Below, piece after piece: positions 1 to 5,414 of a stretch of 6,257 nt of DNA. The position numbers and the translations under genes are program-made. Origin of the DNA: Arthrobacter sp. Its GTDB lineage: Bacteria > Actinomycetota > Actinomycetes > Actinomycetales > Micrococcaceae. The first letter of the stretch is position 1. Every line of letters begins with the position of its first letter. The notes below the pieces were generated by a model, which ran no database searches, was not told where the DNA came from, and was given only the letters and a program-made list of their open reading frames with translations. The DNA lies in NCBI GenBank assembly GCA_030146405.1, contig JASLBS010000124.1, positions 1-6,257 on the forward strand, in the 5' to 3' direction.

Positions 1-377
1 CCACCGATGAACACGGTGTACGTCATGGCGGCGAAGGCCAGTAACATCACGGCGCTGAAGACCACGGCGTTCACCATGGTGGATCGGGCCCCGGCCTTGT
101 CGGCGAGCTTCTGCACATTGACGTCCCGCCGTCTCGCGTACCAGACAGCTGCCCCCGACGGCAGGAGCGTCACCACGAGCAGGGCCACCGGCAGCAACAG
201 GAATCCGAAGACGGCGGCGATGAGAGTACTCAGAAGACCGAGATAGAGCGCAGTGGTCAGCCCGAAGGAACTGGCCTCCATGAACACCGCCCGCTCACGC
301 TCATCTCCGTAGGCCGGACTCTCCAGGTCCATGATTCTTTCCGCAACCCGATCCAGCCTGTTTGGTTTCTGCGTCAT
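1..377 (-). CDS. Multi-pass membrane protein of unknown function, partial (C-terminus beyond window)
   Basis: I do not recognise the family. The frame starts at the ATG at 377-375 and stays open to the window edge, giving 125 residues without a stop. The first 40 residues are polar and charged (MTQKPNRLDR..., then YGDERERAVF). Two closely spaced hydrophobic segments follow at about 41-58 and 60-80, then a basic stretch (YARRRDVNVQK, 80-90), a polar stretch to about 102, and a third hydrophobic segment at about 103-124 cut by the edge. It is therefore very likely an inner-membrane protein with at least three spans. Its start codon overlaps the stop of the upstream XRE regulator by ATGA, and a GGGAG ribosome binding site lies 7 nt upstream inside that gene (389-385), so the two are translationally coupled. 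Such a pairing often means the regulator controls, or is sensed through, the membrane partner; that is inference here. Confidence 0.8.
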   Translation of the reverse strand, partial: MTQKPNRLDRVAERIMDLESPAYGDERERAVFMEASSFGLTTALYLGLLSTLIAAVFGFLLLPVALLVVTLLPSGAAVWYARRRDVNVQKLADKAGARSTMVNAVVFSAVMLLAFAAMTYTVFIG

Positions 378-601
378 CTGGTATCTCCCGTCTCGCTGGT
401 GAAGAGTTCCTCGACAGTCCCGCCCAGAGCGCGAGCGATCCGTAGGGCGAGATACACCGACGGTGCGTAGTCACCCTGCTCGACTGCAATGATCGTCTGG
501 CGGCTGACGCCCACCAGTTCGGCAAGCTCGGCCTGAGTCATCCGCCGGCTCTTCCGGCGCTCCCGCACAGGACTCGCCGTATCAGCCGCTTTGGGAACCA
601 T
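374..601 (-). CDS. Small XRE/Cro-CI family helix-turn-helix regulator
   Basis: This 75-residue protein is almost entirely one HTH_3 domain. Helix 1 is around RERRKSRRMTQ (13-23), helix 2 is TQAELAELVG (22-31), and the recognition helix follows at SRQTIIAVEQGD (33-44). The ending APSVYLALRIARALGGTVEELF (46-67) is typical of short stand-alone XRE proteins of 65-80 residues that bind DNA as dimers. The ATG at 601 is preferred because starting at Met21 would remove helix 1; an internal GTG at residue 13 is possible. No Shine-Dalgarno precedes the ATG, but a promoter lies so close that a leaderless transcript is likely. Repeated inverted sequences over that promoter suggest autorepression. The stop overlaps the ATG of the downstream membrane-protein gene. 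Fold assignment is firm; target and signal are unknown. Confidence 0.9.
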   Translation of the reverse strand: MVPKAADTASPVRERRKSRRMTQAELAELVGVSRQTIIAVEQGDYAPSVYLALRIARALGGTVEELFTSETGDTR

Positions 602-637
602 GAGTCAATGTTAAGGATCATTGACATAGAAAGTCAA
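602..637 (-). promoter_or_regulatory. Candidate sigma70-type promoter of the XRE gene, leaderless geometry
   Basis: Reading the minus strand, TTGACT (637-632) matches the -35 consensus at 5 of 6 positions. After 18 nt comes TAACAT (613-608), a 4 of 6 match to TATAAT. Six bases separate this -10 from the ATG at 601, so transcription would start at or within a base or two of the start codon. That agrees with the absence of a ribosome binding site and with the frequency of leaderless genes in actinobacteria. The start point itself is inferred. Confidence 0.55.
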
Positions 638-649
638 GGATCATAGACA
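604..649. promoter_or_regulatory. Two operator-like repeats over the XRE promoter
   Basis: A perfect inverted repeat, GTCAATG (604-610) and CATTGAC (619-625) with an 8-bp centre, covers the -10 element. A related copy lies one 23-bp step upstream at about 633-649 (GTCAAGGATCATAGACA), covering the -35 element. Both share the core AAGGATCAT and flanking GTC/GAC. Two related dyads over a promoter of an XRE gene are the usual arrangement for cooperative autorepression. The surrounding 60 bp is far more AT-rich than the rest of the window. Binding by the adjacent regulator is inferred. Confidence 0.5.
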
Positions 650-723
650 TTATCGATACATATTCCCGAGGCACGCAGGAGGATCCGCCACCGACCCGTA
701 GTGGCTCCCTGCCGTCGGAGACA

Positions 724-1026
724 TCAGGTGTTGTGGAGTCCGTCCAGGGTTCCGTTGACGGCGAGGCCGGCAGCAACGCTGACGAGTTTGGTGTTGCTCT
801 GGCTGCTCGCCGCGACCAACAGGGTGAACGCCTGATCCGCAGTCAGCTGGTAGCGCTCCATCAGGATGCCTTTGGCCTGACCGATGACGTCCCTGCTCTC
901 GACCGCCTGCGTGAGTTGCTCGACCCTGTCGGTCACGGCCTGCAACTGGGCGAGTACCTGCTCCAGGACTTCGGCGTCGGACGGGGTCCGGTCACCGTTG
1001 ACTCCTGCTTCGTCCTCGTCCCCCAT
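724..1026 (-). CDS. ANTAR-domain RNA-binding antiterminator protein
   Basis: The 100-residue product ends in an ANTAR domain at about 38-93. Its signature SRDVIGQAKGILMERY (44-59) is followed by LTADQAFTLLVAASSQSN (61-78) and TKLVSVAAGLAV. ANTAR domains form a three-helix bundle that binds paired hexaloop RNA hairpins and prevents transcription termination. Here the domain is preceded only by an acidic tail (GDEDEAG) and a short heptad-like helix (about 18-42, LEQVLAQLQAVTDRVEQL) that could dimerise. There is no receiver or GAF sensor domain, so any signal must come from a partner or from protein level. The ATG at 1026 is chosen because the upstream 19 codons read like non-coding sequence, but no clear Shine-Dalgarno precedes it; a GTG at 1083 in the same frame, giving 119 residues, cannot be excluded. 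The gene stands alone, and its RNA targets are not evident in the window. Confidence 0.85.
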   Translation of the reverse strand: MGDEDEAGVNGDRTPSDAEVLEQVLAQLQAVTDRVEQLTQAVESRDVIGQAKGILMERYQLTADQAFTLLVAASSQSNTKLVSVAAGLAVNGTLDGLHNT

Positions 1027-1116
1027 GGATGAGTTCTCGCTTCCGCCTCGGTGAGACCGCCAACACAGCCCTGAGCTCCCCACCCCACTCTTGCATGCCC
1101 TACGCGCACCGAACCC

Positions 1117-1143
1117 CTACCCGGCCGACTTTCTCGAAGAACC
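1117..1143 (-). promoter_or_regulatory. Candidate SigB/SigF-type promoter upstream of the ANTAR gene
   Basis: On the minus strand GGTTC (1143-1139) is followed after 16 nt by GGGTAG (1122-1117). This resembles the actinobacterial SigF/SigB general-stress pattern, GGTTT or GTTT, 15-17 nt, then GGGTA. It would start transcription near 1110, about 84 nt before the preferred ATG or 27 nt before the alternative GTG. It is a pattern match by eye in GC-rich sequence, where GGGTA is not rare. Confidence 0.3.
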
Positions 1144-1179
1144 GCAGATCCCCACCACCCGGGTCCACCTCGCAACGGT

Positions 1180-1225
1180 TCCAGCACGCTGGAGCCGATA
1201 CTCGGTGGTGAGCCGGCTCCGGAGC
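1180..1225. repeat. Cluster of short palindromes between the ANTAR gene and the EEP hydrolase gene
   Basis: The gap between the EEP-family hydrolase stop and the ANTAR start contains no convincing gene. It holds TCCAGC-AC-GCTGGA (1180-1193) and two overlapping 10-bp palindromes, GAGCCGGCTC (1210-1219) and GCTCCGGAGC (1216-1225). They could be protein-binding sites or part of weak termination for the hydrolase gene. No T-run accompanies them, and their meaning is unclear. Confidence 0.3.
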
Positions 1226-1287
1226 TGCCTGTGCAGCGCGCCATCTCCGAGGCAGCACGGGGCCGCCGAGGGATCTGCTGGGAGGCT

Positions 1288-2136
1288 TTACTGCCGATGC
1301 GGAATTGCCATGAGGGCCTGCACGGGCGCGTGGTCGCTGGCGTACCGGCCCTGCAGTGTGGAGGTGTTCACTGCGGCCTTTCGCACGTCGATGTCCGGCG
1401 AGGTCAGGATCCAGTCGATCCGGCGATCACCCGCGACGGGAGGTTCGTACCGCGGGAAGGTCCCGAAGTCCGGGGTCAGCTGTTCCGTGGCTGTGGTCCA
1501 GGCGTCCTGCAACAGGCCCGATTCGATGAAACTCCGGTGGGCGGGGCACGCATCGGCATCGTCGTTGAAGTCACCCATCACAATGGTGGGCAGTGTCGGT
1601 TGGAAGACCCGGACGAGGTCGAGGACGGCGGCGGCGCTGCGCAGCCGGGAGTGGTCCGACTCGTGGTCGAAGTGGGTGTTCACGACGAGCACCTCACGTC
1701 CGGATACCGCATCGTGGAAGCGGCCCCAGGTGACGATCCGGGTGACGCTGTTGCCCCAGGTAGCGGAGCCGATCACCCGTGGGGTGTCCGAGAGCCAGAA
1801 CTGGTCCCACTCGATGAGCTGCAGCCGTCGCGCATCGTAGAACAGCGCGGAGAATTCGCCCCGGCTGCCGCCCTCCCTGCCCGTGCCGACCATCCGGTAC
1901 CTCGGAGGCAGAGCGGCCTCCACGGCCACCAACTGGTGGTGGAGGGCTTCCTGCACGCCGAGGACGGCGGGCGTCTCCCGCCGGAGCAGATCCTGCAGGG
2001 GTGCGATCCTGTCCGGCCAGTAGTCGCATTCGCCCGGCTGGGACGCTATGCGGTCGTATCGGATGTTGAAACTCATCACATGAAGGAGCGTCCGGCTGGG
2101 CCCGATCAGGAGAGGTGGTGCTGGTGGTGCTGGCAT
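1288..2136 (-). CDS. Endonuclease/exonuclease/phosphatase (EEP) family hydrolase
   Basis: This 282-residue protein carries all conserved EEP (DNase I-like) metal-dependent phosphodiesterase motifs in order: MSFNIRYD with N24, VQEA with E63, NTHFDH at 153-158 with H155 and D157, GDFND at 188-192 with D189 and N191, RIDWIL with D241, and SDHAPV at 267-272 with the D268/H269 catalytic pair. The family cleaves phosphoester bonds in nucleic acids, inositol phosphates or phospholipids; the substrate cannot be told from sequence. No secretion signal is evident and the length is normal for a single-domain member, so a cytoplasmic enzyme is likely. The ATG at 2136 has GGAAGG 4 nt upstream; residues 1-15 are a Pro/Ala-rich leader partly encoded by a 9-bp tandem repeat. 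It follows purB by 60 bp on the same strand and may be cotranscribed with it, though a hairpin sits in between. Confidence 0.92.
   Translation of the reverse strand: MPAPPAPPLLIGPSRTLLHVMSFNIRYDRIASQPGECDYWPDRIAPLQDLLRRETPAVLGVQEALHHQLVAVEAALPPRYRMVGTGREGGSRGEFSALFYDARRLQLIEWDQFWLSDTPRVIGSATWGNSVTRIVTWGRFHDAVSGREVLVVNTHFDHESDHSRLRSAAAVLDLVRVFQPTLPTIVMGDFNDDADACPAHRSFIESGLLQDAWTTATEQLTPDFGTFPRYEPPVAGDRRIDWILTSPDIDVRKAAVNTSTLQGRYASDHAPVQALMAIPHRQ
2113..2130. repeat. Two tandem copies of a 9-bp unit at the EEP gene start
   Basis: GGTGGTGCT occurs twice in tandem on the plus strand, giving the Ala-Pro-Pro repeats at the extreme N-terminus of the hydrolase. It could change copy number without shifting the frame. 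It is probably incidental. Confidence 0.6.
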
Positions 2137-2172
2137 GGCGCCTTCCGGGTGCGGCCCGCGTATCGTGTCTGT

Positions 2173-2191
2173 TGCCCGGCTCGGGCCGGCA
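2173..2191 (-). terminator. GC-rich hairpin after purB, possible weak terminator
   Basis: On the minus strand, beginning 6 nt after the purB stop, TGCCGGC pairs with GCCGGGCA. This makes a 7-bp stem with one bulged G and a CCGA loop. No U-tract follows, so it may be an attenuating or processing hairpin rather than a full terminator, allowing read-through into the EEP hydrolase gene. Confidence 0.35.
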
Positions 2192-2196
2192 CGGGA

Positions 2197-3627
2197 TCAG
2201 TCCAGATGGTCGACCAGTTGTGCCGCGATTCCCGTGTAGCCGGCCGGCGTCAGATCCAGGAGCCGCTGCTCGGCTTCGGCGCTGAGTCCCAGGCTGCCGA
2301 CGAACTCACGCATCCGCGTGGCGTCGACCCGCCGGCCGCGGGTCAGGTCCTTCAGCCGCTCGTAGGGGTCATCCAGACCGGGGACACCGGCAATGGCCTC
2401 GGCCCGCATCACCATCTGGACCGCCTCGCCGAGAACTTCCCAGTTGCCGTCGAGATCCGCCGCGAGGACGTCCTCCGCGACGTCGAGGCGGGCGAGGCCC
2501 TTGGCGACATTCGAGATGGCGAGCAGGGAGTGACCGAGAGCCACCCCGATGTTGCGCTGGCTCGAGGAGTCGGTGAGGTCCCGTTGCCAGCGGGAGGTGA
2601 CGAGCGTCGATGCCAGGACATCCAGCAATGCGGAGGAGATCTCCAGGTTCGCCTCGGCGTTCTCGAAGCGGATGGGATTGATCTTGTGGGGCATGGTGGA
2701 GGACCCGGTGGCGCCCGCCACGGGCACCTGCGCGAAGTACCCGATGGAGATGTAGCTCCAGACGTCGGTGCAGAAGTTGTGCAGGATCCGATTGAATCTC
2801 GCTACGTCCGCGTACAGTTCCGCCTGCCAGTCGTGCGATTCGATCTGCGTGGTGAGCGGGTTCCAGGTGAGCCCGAGGCCTTCCACGAAGGAGCGGGAGA
2901 CAGCCTGCCAGTCGGCAGCCGGTACCGAGGCGTAGTGGGCGGCGTAGGTGCCGGTGGCACCGTTGATCTTGCCGAGAAATTCCGTTCCCGAGATCCGGGC
3001 GAGCTGCCGCCGGAGTCGGTGCGCGACCACGGCCATCTCCTTGCCCAGCGTGGTGGGGGTGGCGGGTTGCCCGTGCGTACGCGACAGCATCGGGGTGTCC
3101 CGCGTGGTCCTCGCGAGTTCCTCGACGGACTCGACGAGCCCGCGGGCGGCGGGAAGCCAGGTCTGCAGCACGGCGTCCTTGATGCCGAGGGCGTAGGACA
3201 GGTTGTTGATGTCCTCCGAGGTGCACCCGAAGTGGACGAGGGGCCTGAGGTGGTCGATGCCGATGCCCTCGAGTCGCCGACCTATGTAGTACTCCACGGC
3301 CTTGACGTCATGCACCGTCACCTTCTCGATCTCACCCAGTTCCGTGACGGCGTCGGCGTCGAACGCCGTGACGATGGCACGCAACCGGGCTTCCTGCTCG
3401 TCGCTGAGCGGCGCGGTACCCGGAAGCACAGTGGAACGGGTCAGGTGGATCAACCACTCGACCTCGACATGCACCCGGTCGCGGTTGAGCGCCGCCTCGG
3501 ACAGGAAGTCGATGAGCGGCGCCACGGCTTCCCGGTAGCGGCCGTCGAGCGGACCGAGCGTGAGCGAGGTTCCCTCTCCCTGAGGCAGTGCAGCGAATTC
3601 AACCCGGGAGAGTGCGGAGTCAGCCAT
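2197..3627 (-). CDS. purB: Adenylosuccinate lyase
   Basis: The 476-residue enzyme eliminates fumarate in two steps of purine synthesis: SAICAR to AICAR, and adenylosuccinate to AMP. It acts in the cytoplasm as a homotetramer of the fumarase/aspartase superfamily. It follows the E. coli-type PurB layout closely, and is slightly longer than the 456-residue E. coli protein. Visible motifs are GPLDGRY (25-31), TVHDVKAVEY (104-113), FGCTSEDINNLS (133-144), LSRTHGQPATPTTLGKEM (181-198, with H185 the expected general acid), KINGATGTY (220-228) and the superfamily signature GSSTMPHKINP (308-318), whose serine loop supplies the general base. SRWQRDLTDSS (345-355) and TRGRRVD (429-435) complete the match. 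The ATG at 3627 has AAGGA 7 nt upstream; the 17 additional upstream codons in frame look untranslated. No frameshift or missing key residue was seen. Confidence 0.98.
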   Translation of the reverse strand: MADSALSRVEFAALPQGEGTSLTLGPLDGRYREAVAPLIDFLSEAALNRDRVHVEVEWLIHLTRSTVLPGTAPLSDEQEARLRAIVTAFDADAVTELGEIEKVTVHDVKAVEYYIGRRLEGIGIDHLRPLVHFGCTSEDINNLSYALGIKDAVLQTWLPAARGLVESVEELARTTRDTPMLSRTHGQPATPTTLGKEMAVVAHRLRRQLARISGTEFLGKINGATGTYAAHYASVPAADWQAVSRSFVEGLGLTWNPLTTQIESHDWQAELYADVARFNRILHNFCTDVWSYISIGYFAQVPVAGATGSSTMPHKINPIRFENAEANLEISSALLDVLASTLVTSRWQRDLTDSSSQRNIGVALGHSLLAISNVAKGLARLDVAEDVLAADLDGNWEVLGEAVQMVMRAEAIAGVPGLDDPYERLKDLTRGRRVDATRMREFVGSLGLSAEAEQRLLDLTPAGYTGIAAQLVDHLD

Positions 3628-3752
3628 TACTCCATCCTTCCACGATGGCGCGCATGGTCCCACCGGGCATGTCCACATACTGATCGGTCCGCTCCGGGCC
3701 CACCCGGGCGGCTCCTAGCGTTGAGGTCAGGTTCAGGAGAAGGGAAGAGGGC
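3628..3752. other. Divergent intergenic region between purB and the WXG-like gene
   Basis: These 125 bp must carry the start signals of both divergent units. I see no strong sigma70 promoter for either. A TAGCGT hexamer (3716-3721) could be a -10 for the plus-strand pair, but no matching -35 is obvious. A short inverted repeat CCGGG-CCCA-CCCGG lies at about 3694-3707. No PurR-like box could be recognised by eye. Confidence 0.4.
3736..3752 (+). promoter_or_regulatory. Purine-rich ribosome binding site of the WXG-like gene
   Basis: The stretch AGGAGAAGGGAAGAGGGC directly before the ATG at 3753 contains AGGAG and AAGGG at usable distances. This decides for the ATG over the later GTG codons near residues 23-24. 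Confidence 0.6.
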
Positions 3753-4061
3753 ATGGACGGCTGGGCATACCCCACTATCGGCTGCGAGCCGTGGGTGGCG
3801 GCCAGTGGAGGGATCATCGTGGTGGAAGCGGCAGTGCGTCGGAACGCGAGCCGGCTCGAGGAGATCCGCGGGAATGTGCTCGCCCTGGTCTCCCGTTCCT
3901 GGGAATCCCCGGCGGGCAACAACTTCAGGCGTTACCTCACCGAGCGCTGCTGGGAACTCGCACGCACGGTGGATCTGCTGGAGGCGGCGGCAGAACAGTT
4001 GCACGAATGCGGACGGCTGGTCCGGGATGCGGAAGTGCTGCAGCGGCAGGCTGGGCTGTGA
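3753..4061 (+). CDS. WXG100/ESX-like small helical protein
   Basis: This 102-residue protein looks like a helix-turn-helix hairpin of the WXG100 superfamily. A first helix at about 24-48 (VEAAVRRNASRLEEIRGNVLALVS) leads to the turn RSWESPAGNNFRRYL (48-62). There the tryptophan W50, the small residues and the F-R pair match the WxSxxAxxFR version of the motif. A second amphipathic helix then runs to the end (about 60-98). WXG100 proteins lack signal peptides, form four-helix-bundle dimers and are exported by, or act as partners for, type VII secretion. The N-terminal 20 residues (MDGWAYPTIGCEPW) extend beyond the usual core, and three cysteines (C11, C66, C86) are unusual for the family. The stop overlaps the GTG of the next gene (GTGA), so the two products are made together. 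The fold call is by motif and predicted helices only; function is inferred. Confidence 0.65.
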   Translation: MDGWAYPTIGCEPWVAASGGIIVVEAAVRRNASRLEEIRGNVLALVSRSWESPAGNNFRRYLTERCWELARTVDLLEAAAEQLHECGRLVRDAEVLQRQAGL

Positions 4062-5320
4062 CGGGCGGGCTGTCCCCGGTCGGGGGCGACGACGGCCTGC
4101 TGGCAGTCCGCGGAGGCGTGGGCGGGATCAGCTTCCAGTGGGAGGAGCTCGAGGAGGCGGCGGGAATGCTCTCGGTACTCGCCTCCGACGCCGCGGACGT
4201 TGCGCTGGCTCTCGCCCACCTCCAGTTCGACGTGGATCAGCTCGCCACGCAGAGTCCCCTCCTCGGCCCGCACGGAGGTGTGGCAGGGCCGCACTACGCA
4301 TGGGCGCTCGCACACCTCGACGACGCGCGGATCGCTGCCCTGGACCATCGCAGGGACCTGTCGGACACCGAGCAACGCCTGCGGATGAGCCTGGTCGCCT
4401 ACCGGGCGGCGGAGACGATGACCGGCCTTGCCCTGGACGGCGCACGCAGCAGGAACGCCCTGGTGGTGGAACTCGTGGCACGCTCCGCGGTGGGCCAGGG
4501 TGCCCTGGCCTCGGGACCCGTCACAGCGGAACCCCGGGCAAGAGGTCAGCACGTGCCCTTCGACGGGACGGTGGAGGGCATGATCGATCGCCTCACCGCA
4601 GTGGGGGCTGATCCCCCCGGCACCATCGAGGTGCTGCGTGCGGGCACGGAGGACGCGCCGGTCCATGTCGTGGTCCTGCCGGGAACACAGACCGGGAGTG
4701 CGGACGGCACACCGGGGAGCAACCCCTTCGACGTGGGCGGTATCGCGGAGGCACTCTCCGAGGACAGCCGCCACGTAGGGGCCGCGGTGGCGGATGCAGT
4801 CGAGTGGTCCGGTGCGGATCCCGGTGACCCGCTGATCCTGGTCGGCTACAGCCAGGGCGGTCTGCATGCCGTCAACCTGGCCGGGCCGGACGCACTCGGT
4901 GGCCGCTACGACGTCCGATTGGTGGTCACCGCGGGTTCACCCACGGGCTGGCACGACACCGGGGCAACGGAGTACCTCCACCTCGAGCATCGTCACGACG
5001 CGGTCCCGGCGCTCGACGGAACAGCGAACGACGACGACCGTCACCGGACCACCGTGACGCTCGGCAACCCCGTACCCCCGCTGGGCCGGAAGCCGGACGG
5101 GTCCTCGGAACCGCACGGGCTCGGCCCGGCGCACAAGCTGGAGAACTACGAGGCAGGTGCGAGGCTCGTGGACGCGAGTGGGGCGCCGTCCCTCGCTCCC
5201 GCTGCGGCAATACTCGCTGCGGCGGGAGCTTCCGGTACGGCCCGCCGCCACTCGTTCACCACCGTCCGGCATCCCGTGCAGACGGGACGGCGAACGCCGA
5301 CGAGCGGGCGTGAGCCGTAG
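4058..5320 (+). CDS. ESX-like N-terminal domain fused to alpha/beta-hydrolase
   Basis: This 420-residue protein has two parts. Residues about 22-150 are helical: FQWEELEEAAGMLSVLASD (26-44) resembles the first ESX helix, and TEQRLRMSLVAYRAAE (104-119) resembles the second, ending in Y115xxxE119, the type VII export pattern. Residues about 200-370 are an alpha/beta-hydrolase: strand plus oxyanion region VHVVVLPGTQTG (202-213), nucleophile elbow VGYSQGG (262-268, S265), VVTAGSPTG (289-297), acid region HRHDAVPALDG (311-321, D314) and AHKLENY (358-364, H359). The triad therefore looks complete, suggesting an esterase, lipase or PGAP1/PE-PPE-like serine hydrolase of unknown substrate. The Ala-rich then basic tail (376-420) has no assigned role. 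There is no signal peptide. The GTG start at 4058 overlaps the previous stop and avoids reading 89 codons of that gene in another frame. Hydrolase assignment is strong; secretion is inferred. Confidence 0.82.
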   Translation: MTGGLSPVGGDDGLLAVRGGVGGISFQWEELEEAAGMLSVLASDAADVALALAHLQFDVDQLATQSPLLGPHGGVAGPHYAWALAHLDDARIAALDHRRDLSDTEQRLRMSLVAYRAAETMTGLALDGARSRNALVVELVARSAVGQGALASGPVTAEPRARGQHVPFDGTVEGMIDRLTAVGADPPGTIEVLRAGTEDAPVHVVVLPGTQTGSADGTPGSNPFDVGGIAEALSEDSRHVGAAVADAVEWSGADPGDPLILVGYSQGGLHAVNLAGPDALGGRYDVRLVVTAGSPTGWHDTGATEYLHLEHRHDAVPALDGTANDDDRHRTTVTLGNPVPPLGRKPDGSSEPHGLGPAHKLENYEAGARLVDASGAPSLAPAAAILAAAGASGTARRHSFTTVRHPVQTGRRTPTSGREP

Positions 5321-5389
5321 CAGGCCGTAGCCGGGCACGACACCCGTGGTGCCATGGACACGCTTCCACGATCGATCAACGGCGCCGGT

Positions 5390-5411
5390 CTCCGGTCGGC
5401 ACTGATCGGAG
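5390..5411. terminator. Hairpin between convergent genes, possible bidirectional terminator
   Basis: CTCCGGTC (5390-5397) and GATCGGAG (5404-5411) form an 8-bp stem with one G-T/U wobble around a GGCACT loop, just before the stop of the FNT gene and 70 bp after the hydrolase stop. The location between two convergent genes fits a shared terminator. No U-tract is present on either side, which is common in high-GC actinobacteria but weakens the call. Confidence 0.4.
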
Positions 5412-5414
5412 GGC

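Noticed and set aside
621..650. Perfect TTGACA on the plus strand at 621-626 as a divergent promoter
   Set aside because: The hexamer at the right distance (TAGACA, 644-649) is a poor -10, and no plus-strand gene follows. The sequence is better explained by the dyad symmetry of the operators.
666..723. Terminator after the ANTAR gene
   Set aside because: Only a 5-bp CCGAC/GTCGG pairing with a long loop is visible and there is no U-tract, which is too weak to call.
1027..1083. Upstream GTG start (1083) for the ANTAR protein
   Set aside because: The extra 19 residues do not resemble a domain and no better ribosome binding site is seen there. It is kept only as an alternative.
1231..4611. Very long plus-strand open frame (1126 codons) antisense to the EEP gene and purB
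   Set aside because: It lies opposite two firmly identified genes, its translation shows no recognisable domain, and such open antisense frames are a common by-product of GC-biased third codon positions.
3932..4867. Minus-strand 311-codon frame opposite the hydrolase gene
   Set aside because: It is a shadow of the plus-strand coupled pair; the pair has ribosome binding signals, overlap and catalytic motifs.
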